DNA of 64,000 bases from Flavobacteriaceae bacterium UBA2540. Lineage in GTDB: Bacteria; Bacteroidota; Bacteroidia; Flavobacteriales; Flavobacteriaceae. Of the stretch, positions 1-8,902 are shown piece after piece; within the stretch, counting starts at the first letter, position 1; the number at the start of each line of letters is the position of its first letter. Position numbers and translations under genes: made by a program. The stretch is taken from positions 1 through 64,000 of the forward strand of contig DDMS01000025.1 in NCBI GenBank assembly GCA_002340765.1, written 5' to 3'. The notes under the pieces were generated by a model. The model saw nothing but the letters and a program-made list of their open reading frames with translations. It was not told the origin of the DNA and made no database searches.

Positions 1-1102
1 TGCACTTATGAGTTGAACTTACATATGTTATTATGATGACAATTAATAATATAATCGCATTTTGTATTTTTAAAATGACAGCTATTTTCTTAAAATAGTT
101 TTCATATTTTAAAGCAATTTTCATCAAAAAATTCGCTACAATAATTGCCATAAACGGAAAAATAATATTCGTGTAATGCGCTAATTGAAATTTACTTAAT
201 GAGAAAATAAGTATTATAAATAAACTTCCTGAAATCGTGTAAAACTCCTCTTTTTGAGAAATATTTTTTAAATTTTCTTTGATTTTAAAAAAACTAGCAA
301 TATAAAATACAATCCCCCAAGGCAAAAAAGCCCATAAAATTTTATGGAAAAAGAAGAAAATATCTCCAGAACCTTTAATAGGTGAAGTATTGAAAAATCG
401 ACCAAACTGACTGTCCCAAAAGAAAAATTGTATTCCAGAAACACCTGTTCTGTTGAAAATCACCTTTTCTGGATGTAAATCAAACTGATTGTATAAGGAA
501 ATTAGTTCAGGCGTAATAAAAAGGAAAATTAATAAAAATGCAAAAATCCAAATTGGGTGGAAAAGTTGTTTCCAATTTCGTTTTAATACTAATTCTCCTC
601 CTAAAGCAGAAACAATCGGAATTAAAGAAAAAATACCTTTTGTCATGATTGCTAAACCATAAAAAACACAAGCAAATAGTAGCGATTTAAAGGAATATTT
701 TTTTATAAAATTATAAAAAAAATAAATGCTTGCAATTATAAATGTTGTTAAATAAGGTTCAGCTCTAACGTCAAAATTTGAAATTACACTATGAGTTGAA
801 ATTGCTAGAATTATTGCCGAAAAATAGGCAACTCTAGTCGAATAATTTTTTTGTGTAAACTTAAAAGTCATCCAAATCCCAAAGAAAAAAGTTAGGATAG
901 CAGGAAGTTTATATGCCCAATTTGAAACACCGAAAATTTTAAATGAAATTGCTGTAACCCATAACGGGAAATGAGGTTTGTCTAACCAGTCATGACCAAG
1001 CGAGTATAAATTAATAGCATCAGAATTTTCGACAATTGTTTTGGAAATTGTTCCATAAAATGCGGCATCAGGGTCAATTAAATCGATATTCCAATCCCGC
1101 AT
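1..1102 (-). CDS. Glycosyltransferase family 39 (ArnT/PMT-like) membrane protein, 3' end cut by window edge
   Basis: The minus strand is open from an ATG at 1102 to the edge, about 367 codons. It reads IDPDAAFYGTISK, then HDWLDKPHFPLW, DVRAEPYLTTF, TKGIF and many hydrophobic helices. This is the layout of GT39 enzymes that move a sugar from a polyprenyl phosphate carrier at the inner membrane; the Asp before the AAFYG block is the expected catalytic region. The only start gives MRDWNID directly before that block, so the usual first membrane helix is missing, and the start lies 29 bases inside the end of the TonB receptor gene. A deletion fusing the two genes would explain this. Family call is firm; substrate unknown. 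Confidence 0.8.
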   Translation of the reverse strand, partial: MRDWNIDLIDPDAAFYGTISKTIVENSDAINLYSLGHDWLDKPHFPLWVTAISFKIFGVSNWAYKLPAILTFFFGIWMTFKFTQKNYSTRVAYFSAIILAISTHSVISNFDVRAEPYLTTFIIASIYFFYNFIKKYSFKSLLFACVFYGLAIMTKGIFSLIPIVSALGGELVLKRNWKQLFHPIWIFAFLLIFLFITPELISLYNQFDLHPEKVIFNRTGVSGIQFFFWDSQFGRFFNTSPIKGSGDIFFFFHKILWAFLPWGIVFYIASFFKIKENLKNISQKEEFYTISGSLFIILIFSLSKFQLAHYTNIIFPFMAIIVANFLMKIALKYENYFKKIAVILKIQNAIILLIVIIITYVSSTHKC

Positions 1103-3308
1103 AAGCCCCAAAAGGATGTCCAGGACGAAAACCTGCAGGAACTCTTGAAACTGCATACGTATTATCTAATAAATTGATAATATTTGCAGTAGCATTCAAA
1201 TTTTTAGTAATTCCATATTTTCCTGAAAGGTCAACAATAAAGTTAGATGCTACTTTTTCATTGTCAGGAATGTCTCCTGAGCCAGCCATAGTTCGGAATT
1301 CTCCATTATAACGAGCATTTAAATTAATTTCAAAAGCGGCATGTTCAATAGAAAAACCTGCATTGAATTGATGTTTTGGAGTATAAGGCAATTCATCACC
1401 AGCAGTAACTGCTCCCCATAATTCATCAGAACTGCCAAAACTACTCTTAAATTCTGTATTTGTTAATGTATATCCAAATGAAAACGGCAAGGAAATTTTA
1501 GCATCTTTCTTTGCAAAATTATAGTTCAACAATAATTCAATTCCGTTTACAGAAACCTTACCAGCATTGAATTGATCTAAAGAACCTGTTCCTCCAGTTG
1601 CAGCCAAATCACTTCCTAATAAATTAGAATAATCGTTGTAAAATCCTACAAATTCTCCACGAAGTTTTCCAATGGTAAAACGAGATCCTAATTCGTAATT
1701 AATACTTTTTTCTGGTTGTTCTCCATCTTGATTTCCAGGAGGTGAAAACCCTTTGTGAACTCCACCAAAAAGGGAAACATCATTGGTGAATTTATAATTT
1801 GCGCCAATTCCGGGTATGAAAACACCTACTGAATTTTCTCTTTCTGATAGATTTGCACCTGTTCTTGTTACATCATTTGTCCCAAAATCTTCTCTTTGTA
1901 AAGTGATGTTTTGATAACGAATTCCAGGAGTAAACGTCCAATTTTTATATTTTACTTTGTATGTAATGAAGGACGCAAACGCATTTGCACTTGAAATTCT
2001 GTTGGCATCTGTACCTGGAGTTCCAGCAGATGTTAAACTCAATGCTCCTGGAGTAGAAATACTATATTTATCAACCCATTGAAAACGATCTTCCTCATCA
2101 TAATGAAAACGAGCACCAATTTCTAAATCATGAAAAAGATCTCCTTGATACCAATGATAATCAAACTTTGTTTGTATTCCTTGGGAGTAATATTTACGAT
2201 TGTTAGCTTTTACAGCAACAGCATCAACAGCAGAGTTTACACTTCCATTTACAATGGCAAAATGGTCAGAAAACAACGTAGGATTATCTAAAACATTGGC
2301 AATACTTTGTCTGTTTCCATTGAAAGTAATATCGTTTAATTTGTACCAATTTCTTGCAAAATTATTTTGATAAGCAGTCGTTGTCAATCGCATATTTTCG
2401 GAGAAATTCAATTGATGCGTTAGCATATATTGACTATGATTTGTAGTCATTTTGTCTTCATTAGAAGAGGCATATCTTTGAAAAGGATTGGCGTTAAAAT
2501 CAGCTTCAGACAAGCCCAAATAGGTTTCATTACCCACTTCATCAGAATATTGGAATTTAAATTCCAAAGATTGTTGCACACGTGCATTTGGAAATAAATT
2601 TGCTTTGATTTTAGCCACTATATCATTTTTATTGAAACCCGTATTTTTTCCACTTGGCAAGGTTTTAAAACCATCTGAACCATAATTTAAATATTCCAAA
2701 ACATATCCAAAAGCGCCTGAAGTTCCACCAATTTTTGCATTCAATTGATTGGAATTAAAACTACCATGACTTGCTCTAATTTGTCCGCCAAATTCAGTTG
2801 GTATTTGAGCAGAAATCATATTGATTGCGCCTCCAGTTGTAAAAGGACCATATTGCACTTGGCTACTTCCTTTCAATACTTCTACAGCTTCCATTCTTGC
2901 AATTGTAGGAAAATAATAAGCAGCAGACGCACTGTATGGGGCAGGAGCAATCAAAACACCATCTTCCATAATGGTAATTTTTGAACTTCTTTCTGGTGAT
3001 GTTCCGCGTAAACTGATATTTGGACGCAAACCAAAACCATCTTCTTCATAAATTGTAACTCCAGGAACCGTTCTCAAAGCTCTGTTAATGTCAGTAAAAC
3101 TGAATTTAGCCAGTTCTTTTTGAGATAGGTAAAAAGCTGACCCTGTTCTATTTTGAGCTACATATTTGTTTCCAAATAAAGTGTTGGTTGAAATAATTAC
3201 TTCATCCAATTTCTGTATAGAATCCAATGAAGTTTGTGTTTTTTTCTTTTCTTGAGCAACGAAACTAACTGTAAATAAGATAATTAATGTAAGAAATAGT
3301 CTTCTCAT
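1074..3308 (-). CDS. TonB-dependent outer-membrane receptor, FecA-like (ferric citrate type)
   Basis: A 744-residue outer-membrane receptor. Residues 1-20 form a signal peptide (MRRLFLTLIILFTVSFVAQ). A plug domain follows with ISLRGTSPERSSKI, EDGVLIAPAPYSAS and EVLKGSSQVQYGP, then a long beta-barrel ending in GLEYRFN. The plug wording is close to FecA, so ferric citrate or a similar iron chelate is the likely cargo; that is inference. A start further upstream at 3350 is possible on paper, but the promoter at 3348-3378 would begin transcription near 3341, so 3308 is chosen. No CarboxypepD-like extension or SusD partner is present. The last codon before the stop adds an Asn after the usual terminal Phe, right at the overlap with the glycosyltransferase. 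Confidence 0.87.
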   Translation of the reverse strand: MRRLFLTLIILFTVSFVAQEKKKTQTSLDSIQKLDEVIISTNTLFGNKYVAQNRTGSAFYLSQKELAKFSFTDINRALRTVPGVTIYEEDGFGLRPNISLRGTSPERSSKITIMEDGVLIAPAPYSASAAYYFPTIARMEAVEVLKGSSQVQYGPFTTGGAINMISAQIPTEFGGQIRASHGSFNSNQLNAKIGGTSGAFGYVLEYLNYGSDGFKTLPSGKNTGFNKNDIVAKIKANLFPNARVQQSLEFKFQYSDEVGNETYLGLSEADFNANPFQRYASSNEDKMTTNHSQYMLTHQLNFSENMRLTTTAYQNNFARNWYKLNDITFNGNRQSIANVLDNPTLFSDHFAIVNGSVNSAVDAVAVKANNRKYYSQGIQTKFDYHWYQGDLFHDLEIGARFHYDEEDRFQWVDKYSISTPGALSLTSAGTPGTDANRISSANAFASFITYKVKYKNWTFTPGIRYQNITLQREDFGTNDVTRTGANLSERENSVGVFIPGIGANYKFTNDVSLFGGVHKGFSPPGNQDGEQPEKSINYELGSRFTIGKLRGEFVGFYNDYSNLLGSDLAATGGTGSLDQFNAGKVSVNGIELLLNYNFAKKDAKISLPFSFGYTLTNTEFKSSFGSSDELWGAVTAGDELPYTPKHQFNAGFSIEHAAFEINLNARYNGEFRTMAGSGDIPDNEKVASNFIVDLSGKYGITKNLNATANIINLLDNTYAVSRVPAGFRPGHPFGAYAGLEYRFN

Positions 3309-3347
3309 TTTATTTAGATTAACTTTAAATAATATTTTTTTCGAGTG

Positions 3348-3378
3348 CAAATATACAACTCATTGACACATTAACAAA
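3348..3378 (-). promoter_or_regulatory. Bacteroidetes-type promoter for the TonB receptor
   Basis: Reading leftward, TTTG (3378-3375) is followed after exactly 19 bases by TATATTTG (3355-3348). This matches the Bacteroidetes primary sigma consensus. It predicts transcription starting near 3341, about 33 bases before the ATG at 3308. It is the clearest promoter in the window. No Fur-like palindrome was recognised beside it. Confidence 0.75.
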
Positions 3379-3747
3379 GTTTATTTAGAATAAATACAAA
3401 TAATATTTATAACTTATTGAATCTGAAAAAGATACTTAAAATATTTTTTTAAAACGAGTTTTGGTAACAATTCAAAACAGCATCAATAATTAGCTTATCA
3501 AATAAAGAAAATGAAATAAAAATCAGAAAAAAACAGGTATCTTTCCTATTGAAGTAGTACTTTTTCCATTAAAAATTATTTGAAATAGTTATTTTTCAAC
3601 TTTTTTTTAAAAATGTAAAGTAACAATTTTCAGATGATAATTTTCTGTAAGATTGGTTATTATTTTTTTAAATATTTTTGTAGATATAAAAATGAAAAAT
3701 CCATTTGCTATTTTTAGAATTCCCCAAAATAAGTTGATTAAAATACT
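3379..3747. other. AT-rich intergenic region, no gene seen
   Basis: Divergent spacer between the TonB receptor and pheT. It is dominated by A and T runs with stops in all frames. A second possible rightward promoter lies in it: TTG at 3653-3655, then TATTTTTG at 3673-3680. No RNA structure, repeat or coding relic was recognised. Confidence 0.5.
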
Positions 3748-3779
3748 TAAATTTGCGCCAGAAAAACTCAAAAGGAGAT
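3748..3779 (+). promoter_or_regulatory. pheT -7 element and strong ribosome binding site
   Basis: TAAATTTG at 3748-3755 matches the Bacteroidetes -7 element, with no good TTTG at the expected upstream spacing. AAAGGAG at 3771-3777 lies four bases before the ATG. A strong Shine-Dalgarno like this is unusual here, since most genes in the window lack one, and it fixes the pheT start. Confidence 0.55.
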
Positions 3780-3780
3780 T

Positions 3781-6207
3781 ATGAAAATATCATACAATTG
3801 GTTGCAACAATTTTTGAATGTAAGTTGGGAAGCTTCTAAAACTGGAGAATTGTTGACTGATTTAGGTTTAGAAGTTGAAGGAATTGAAAAAGTAGAATCT
3901 GTAAAAGGCAGTCTTGAGGGAGTTGTGATTGGTGAAGTTTTGACCTGTATTCAACATCCAAATGCTGATAAACTAAAAGTGACCACTGTTGATTTGGGTG
4001 ATGGAATTCCTGTTCAGATAGTTTGTGGAGCTCCCAATGTTGCTGCTGGTCAAAAAGTACCTGTTGCCACTATTGGAACTACTTTATACACTGTAAAAGG
4101 AGAAACTTTTATCATTAATAAAAGTAAAATTAGAGGTGAAGAAAGTTATGGAATGATTTGCGCTGAAGACGAACTTGGATTAGGTAAAAGTCATGATGGA
4201 ATTATGATTTTAGACAATTCTTTGAAACCAGGAACTCCCGCAGCGAAAGTGTTTAATGTAGTTATGGATTACGTTTTTGAAATTGGTTTAACTCCAAATC
4301 GATCAGATGCTATGAGTCATTATGGAGTTGCAAGAGATTTGAGAGCAGGTTTGATTCAAAGAGATTTGAAATTGGAATTAATTTCGCCTTCTGTAAGCAA
4401 TTTTCATGTAGATGAAAGAACTTTACGAATTGATGTTGAGGTTCCTAACAAAGAATTGGTTGCTCGTTATTGTGGAATTACAATTAATGACATAAAATTA
4501 AAAGAATCTCCAAAATGGATTCAAAATAGGTTAAAATCCATAGGAATTAATCCGAAAAATAATATCGTTGACATTACTAATTATGTTTTGCACGAACTTG
4601 GGCAACCTTTGCACGCTTTTGATGCTCAAAAAATAAATGGAAATAAAATCATTGTAAAAACTTTAGAGGAAGGTACAAAATTTACCACTTTGGATGGAGT
4701 TGAAAGATCCCTCTCCTCTGAAGATATTATGATTTGTGATGCTAATGATAATCCAATTTGTATGGGAGGCGTTTTTGGAGGGTTAAATTCTGGAGTTTCT
4801 GAAAATACAAAATCGATTTTCCTTGAAAGTGCCTATTTTAATCCCATTTTTATCAGAAAAACTGCAAAACGTCATGGGTTGAATACAGATGCTTCTTTTC
4901 GATTTGAAAGAGGAATTGATATCAATATGACTAAATATGCTCTAAAAAGGGCAGCTTTGTTGATTGAAGAATATTCAGGAGGTACATTATCTTCTGATAT
5001 TTCAGATTTTTATCCTGTGAAAACTTCCGATTTTGAGGTTTTCCTCTCTTATAAAAACGCTTTTAGATTGATTGGACAATTGATTCCAAAAGATACCATA
5101 AAAAATATTTTGGCGTCTTTAGAAATTAAAATTAATATTGAAACTGAGGGAGGTTTAGGATTGACAATTCCTTCTTACAGAACTGATGTTCAGCGTGAAG
5201 CAGATATTATTGAGGAAATTTTACGAGTTTATGGATATAATAATATTGAATTTTCTTATAAGTTAAACACGTCAATTTCATTTGATAATAATGATGAAAT
5301 TAAAGTTGAAAATATCGTAGCAAATCAATTGACTTCTCTAGGTTTTTATGAAACAATAGCCAATTCATTGACCAAAGATTCTTACATAAAATTGAGTGAA
5401 AATCTAAGCGAACAATCAAATGTGAAAATTTTAAATCCGTTAAGTAATGATTTAAGTGTAATGCGTCAATCATTGTTATTTTGTGGATTAGAGTCAGTTG
5501 TTTACAATATTAACAGGAAGAATAGTTCTTTAAAGTTGTTTGAATTTGGAAAAACGTATCACAACTTTGAAACAGGTTATAAAGAAGACAAGCATCTGAC
5601 GCTTTTTATAACTGGGAATAAAACCAAAGATTCTTGGAATACAATTTCAAAATCAACAGATTTTTTCTTTGTAAAAGGCATTATTACAGCAATTCTAAAT
5701 CGTTTAGGAATCAAAGATTTAAAAAATACGCCTGTTAAAAATGATGTTTTCTCCGAAGGAATTTCCTTGAGTTTGGGAAAAATGATGTTGGTTGATTTTG
5801 GGATTGTAAAACGAACTATTTTAAAAGAATTTGGCATCAAACAAGAAGTTTTATTTGCTGATTTTAATTGGGAAAACGTGTTGAAATTGTCAAATAGTAA
5901 AAACTTTAAAGTACAAGAATTACCAAAATTCCCCCCAGTGAAAAGAGATTTGGCATTATTATTAGATGCGAAAACTGAATTTAAAGATGTTTATAATTTG
6001 GCATTTCAATCAGAAAAAAATCTTTTAAAAGAAGTAGATTTGTTTGATGTTTATGAAGGAAATAATTTACCTGATGGAAAAAAATCATATGCAGTGAGTT
6101 TTGTTTTGCAAGACGAATCTAAGACTTTAGAAGAAAAACAAATTGACAAAATCATGCAGAAATTACAGCAAACTTTTGAGAAAAATTTAAATGCTGTTTT
6201 AAGATAA
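3781..6207 (+). CDS. pheT: Phenylalanine-tRNA ligase beta subunit
   Basis: An 808-residue protein of full family length. It charges tRNA-Phe in the cytosol as the beta half of an alpha2beta2 enzyme. Visible in order: an EMAP/OB tRNA-binding domain (about 40-150, with HPNADKLKV), the B3/B4 editing region (about 210-390, with GGVFGG and NTDASFRFERG), B5 (about 405-475), the inactive catalytic-like core, and the ferredoxin-fold anticodon-binding domain at the C-terminus (about 715-808, PKFPPVKRDLALL). The alpha subunit gene is not in the window, which is common in Bacteroidetes. An AAAGGAG site precedes the ATG. Confidence 0.97.
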   Translation: MKISYNWLQQFLNVSWEASKTGELLTDLGLEVEGIEKVESVKGSLEGVVIGEVLTCIQHPNADKLKVTTVDLGDGIPVQIVCGAPNVAAGQKVPVATIGTTLYTVKGETFIINKSKIRGEESYGMICAEDELGLGKSHDGIMILDNSLKPGTPAAKVFNVVMDYVFEIGLTPNRSDAMSHYGVARDLRAGLIQRDLKLELISPSVSNFHVDERTLRIDVEVPNKELVARYCGITINDIKLKESPKWIQNRLKSIGINPKNNIVDITNYVLHELGQPLHAFDAQKINGNKIIVKTLEEGTKFTTLDGVERSLSSEDIMICDANDNPICMGGVFGGLNSGVSENTKSIFLESAYFNPIFIRKTAKRHGLNTDASFRFERGIDINMTKYALKRAALLIEEYSGGTLSSDISDFYPVKTSDFEVFLSYKNAFRLIGQLIPKDTIKNILASLEIKINIETEGGLGLTIPSYRTDVQREADIIEEILRVYGYNNIEFSYKLNTSISFDNNDEIKVENIVANQLTSLGFYETIANSLTKDSYIKLSENLSEQSNVKILNPLSNDLSVMRQSLLFCGLESVVYNINRKNSSLKLFEFGKTYHNFETGYKEDKHLTLFITGNKTKDSWNTISKSTDFFFVKGIITAILNRLGIKDLKNTPVKNDVFSEGISLSLGKMMLVDFGIVKRTILKEFGIKQEVLFADFNWENVLKLSNSKNFKVQELPKFPPVKRDLALLLDAKTEFKDVYNLAFQSEKNLLKEVDLFDVYEGNNLPDGKKSYAVSFVLQDESKTLEEKQIDKIMQKLQQTFEKNLNAVLR

Positions 6208-6210
6208 CTT

Positions 6211-6237
6211 TTAAGCTTCATTTTGGAGCTTTTTTTA
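6211..6237 (+). terminator. Short hairpin with T tract after pheT
   Basis: AAGCT (6213-6217) pairs with AGCTT (6227-6231) around a nine-base loop and is followed by T residues to 6236. The stem is short, so termination may be partial and pyrD could be partly co-transcribed with pheT. Confidence 0.5.
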
Positions 6238-6248
6238 TATTTGACATT

Positions 6249-7283
6249 ATGTATAAGAATATTATAAGACCCTTTTTATTTCTTTTTGACCCTGAAAAAG
6301 TCCATTATTTTACTTTTTCTTTAATTGCTTTTGTATCTAAAATTCCTTTCATTCAAAATTTATTTCGAAGTTTTTATCAACTGAATGATGTTAGATTAGA
6401 AAGAAAATTATTTGGGCTTACTTTTAAAAATCCTGTTGGTTTGGCTGCTGGATTTGATAAAAATGCAGTTTTATATAATGAACTTGCCAATTTTGGTTTT
6501 GGATTTATTGAAATAGGAACTGTTACTCCAAAAGCTCAAGATGGGAATCCCAAAAAACGATTATTTCGTTTAATTGAAGACACAGGAATTATCAATAGAA
6601 TGGGTTTTAATAATAAAGGTTTAAAATCTGTTATTGAGCAACTTAAAAAAAATAAACACCAAGTAATTATAGGCGGAAATATTGGAAAAAATACGCAAAC
6701 TATTCCCGAAAATTATACGGCTGATTATTTAGAATGTTTTGAAGAATTACATCCTTTTGTAGATTATTTTGTGCTAAATGTGAGTTGTCCAAATGTTGGA
6801 AGTCACGCAAAATTAAATGACAAAGATTATTTAATTTCTTTTATAACTGCTTGTCAGAAACTAAATAATGAGCAAAAAATTCAAAAACCAATCTTGCTGA
6901 AAATTGCTCCTGATTTAAATAATCACCAATTGGATGAAATTATTGAGTTGGTTGCTGTAACTAAGATTGATGGCGTAATTGCTTCAAATACCTCAACAAC
7001 TAGAGAGAATCTAAAAACTTCTAAAGTTGAAATTAAAAAAATTGGTTTTGGTGGATTAAGCGGAAAACCTATCACAGCACAAAGTACAAAAGTGATCAAA
7101 TATTTGTCTGAGAATTCTAAAAAATCTTTTCCAATTATTGGAGTTGGAGGTATTCATTCTGAAAAAGACGCTTTAGAAAAAATAAATGCAGGTGCTGATT
7201 TAGTTCAACTATATACGGGTTTTATTTATGAAGGTCCCAGTTTGATAAAACGCATCAATAAAGAGATTTTAAAGCATATATAA
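6249..7283 (+). CDS. pyrD: Dihydroorotate dehydrogenase, class 2 (quinone-dependent)
   Basis: A 344-residue enzyme that oxidises dihydroorotate to orotate in pyrimidine synthesis and passes electrons to the quinone pool at the inner membrane. The N-terminal helical region (residues 1-40, FLFDPEKVHYFTF) is the class 2 membrane-contact domain. FMN-barrel motifs include NPVGLAAGFDKN, NRMGFNNKG, IASNTSTTR, GGLSGKP and GVGGI. Class 2 enzymes use Ser as catalytic base in N-x-S-S-P-N; this one reads NVSCPN, so Cys occupies that position, as in class 1. A TATATTTG element ends five bases before the ATG, suggesting a near-leaderless start. The LysE gene follows three bases after the stop. Confidence 0.95.
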   Translation: MYKNIIRPFLFLFDPEKVHYFTFSLIAFVSKIPFIQNLFRSFYQLNDVRLERKLFGLTFKNPVGLAAGFDKNAVLYNELANFGFGFIEIGTVTPKAQDGNPKKRLFRLIEDTGIINRMGFNNKGLKSVIEQLKKNKHQVIIGGNIGKNTQTIPENYTADYLECFEELHPFVDYFVLNVSCPNVGSHAKLNDKDYLISFITACQKLNNEQKIQKPILLKIAPDLNNHQLDEIIELVAVTKIDGVIASNTSTTRENLKTSKVEIKKIGFGGLSGKPITAQSTKVIKYLSENSKKSFPIIGVGGIHSEKDALEKINAGADLVQLYTGFIYEGPSLIKRINKEILKHI

Positions 7284-7286
7284 CCA

Positions 7287-7901
7287 ATGATTGAAACGCT
7301 GATTTCCTTTGTATTTGCAGCTTCAATTTTAGCAATTTCACCTGGACCTGATAATATCTTTGTGTTGACACAAAGCATCGTTAATGGAATAAAGTATGGT
7401 TTCGCAACTATTTTTGGCTTGATGACAGGTTGTTTGATTCATACTTCTCTGGTTGCTTTTGGTGTTTCTTCTTTGATTAAAGATAATGAAAATTTGTTTT
7501 TTGCGTTGAAATTGCTTGGAGCAATTTACCTTATTTATCTTGCTTACCAAGTGTTTAATAGTGATGCTAAAATTTCATTTTCAACTGAAAATGTTGCTCA
7601 AAAAACAACCAGTCAACTTTTTAAAATAGGCTTTTTGATGAATGTCCTAAATCCAAAAGTCACTATTTTTTTCTTGGCATTTTTTCCTCAGTTTTTATTT
7701 TCTAATGAAATTTCAACTCTTGTTCAATTTTATGTTTTAGGATTGATTTTTATGTTCGTTTCTTTTTTTGTTTTTGGGAGTATTGCAATATTTGGAGGCA
7801 AAATTTCAACTTATTTAAAACAGCAAAATAATATTGGCTTGGTATTAAAATGGGCTCAAATTGTTGTTTTTTTCGGAATTGCAGTGTTGATTTTAATTTA
7901 G
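7287..7901 (+). CDS. LysE/RhtB family amino-acid exporter
   Basis: A 204-residue inner-membrane protein with about six hydrophobic helices. The N-terminal ISPGPDNIFVLTQSIVNG is the family signature, followed by GLMTGCLIHTSLVAFG and FLMNVLNPKVTIFFLAFFPQF. Members export amino acids such as lysine, homoserine or threonine by proton antiport; the substrate here cannot be read. It begins three bases after the pyrD stop, so the two are probably co-transcribed, without any evident functional link. Confidence 0.92.
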   Translation: MIETLISFVFAASILAISPGPDNIFVLTQSIVNGIKYGFATIFGLMTGCLIHTSLVAFGVSSLIKDNENLFFALKLLGAIYLIYLAYQVFNSDAKISFSTENVAQKTTSQLFKIGFLMNVLNPKVTIFFLAFFPQFLFSNEISTLVQFYVLGLIFMFVSFFVFGSIAIFGGKISTYLKQQNNIGLVLKWAQIVVFFGIAVLILI

Positions 7902-8023
7902 ATTCTAAAGAAAATCAATTTAATTGTATTTTTCTTAAAAAAGTAGTTTACAATTTTAAAATCTAATAATTTTCATCCTATAATTATTTCAGAAATACGT
8001 TTCTTTATTTATCTTTGAGTTTG

Positions 8024-8878
8024 ATGAAACAAGTAAAAATTATAGAATGTCCGCGAGATGCCATGCAAGGCATAAAAAGTCATTTTATTCCTACCGAAAA
8101 AAAGGCATTATATATCAATTCTTTATTGAATGTTGGCTTTGATACGATTGATTTTGGCAGTTTTGTTTCGCCAAAAGCCATTCCTCAAATGAGAGATACT
8201 GGTGAAGTTTTATCACTATTAAATTTGTCAAGAACTCAAACAAAATTATTAGCAATAGTAGCAAATACAAAAGGAGCAATTGACGCTTCTAAGTTTGAGG
8301 AAATCAATTATTTAGGTTTTCCTTTTTCTATTTCTGAAAACTTTCAAATGAGAAATACACATAAAACTATTGATGAATCCATTAAAAGTTTGAACGAAAT
8401 TTTTGAAATTGCTACAAAAACGAATAAAGAAGTAGTTGCATATTTGTCAATGGGATTTGGAAATCCTTATGGAGATCCTTGGAATTTAGAAATTGTAGGA
8501 AATTGGATAGGAAAATTAGCCAAAATGGGCGTCAAAATTCTATCACTTTCTGATACAATTGGTAGTTCAACTCCAGAAGTAATTGATTATTTGTTTTCAA
8601 ATTTGATTCCAAAATATCCAGGAATTGAATTTGGTGCACACTTGCACACAACTCAAGACAAATGGTTTGAAAAAGTAAATGCGGCATACAAAGCAGGTTG
8701 TATTCGTTTTGACGGTGCAATTATGGGTTTTGGTGGGTGTCCAATGGCAAAAGACGAATTGACAGGAAACATGCCCACTGAAAAATTACTGAGTTATTTT
8801 ACTGCCCAAAAAGTAAACACCAATATAAAACCAATGAGTTTTGAAAGTGCCTATAACAAAGCATTGGAAATTTTTTAA
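8024..8878 (+). CDS. mvaB: Hydroxymethylglutaryl-CoA lyase
   Basis: A 284-residue TIM-barrel enzyme that splits HMG-CoA to acetoacetate and acetyl-CoA, the last step of leucine breakdown. Visible motifs: ECPRDAMQG (metal/substrate Arg-Asp, usually PRDGLQ), DFGSFVSPKAIPQM, LSDTIGSSTP, AHLHTT (metal His pair) and FGGCPMAKDELTGN, which carries the catalytic Cys. Length is close to the usual 300. A TTG at 8015 is in frame, but TATCTTTG at 8010-8017 looks like the -7 element, so the ATG at 8024 is preferred and the message would be nearly leaderless. The GLQ to AMQ change is unusual; a related DRE-TIM lyase is the alternative. Confidence 0.87.
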   Translation: MKQVKIIECPRDAMQGIKSHFIPTEKKALYINSLLNVGFDTIDFGSFVSPKAIPQMRDTGEVLSLLNLSRTQTKLLAIVANTKGAIDASKFEEINYLGFPFSISENFQMRNTHKTIDESIKSLNEIFEIATKTNKEVVAYLSMGFGNPYGDPWNLEIVGNWIGKLAKMGVKILSLSDTIGSSTPEVIDYLFSNLIPKYPGIEFGAHLHTTQDKWFEKVNAAYKAGCIRFDGAIMGFGGCPMAKDELTGNMPTEKLLSYFTAQKVNTNIKPMSFESAYNKALEIF

Positions 8879-8902
8879 TAAAATTTCTCTAAAATAATAA
8901 AA

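Noticed and set aside
3309..3350. Longer N-terminus for the TonB receptor from 3350
   Set aside because: It lies upstream of the transcription start predicted by a near-perfect promoter and would bury the signal peptide.
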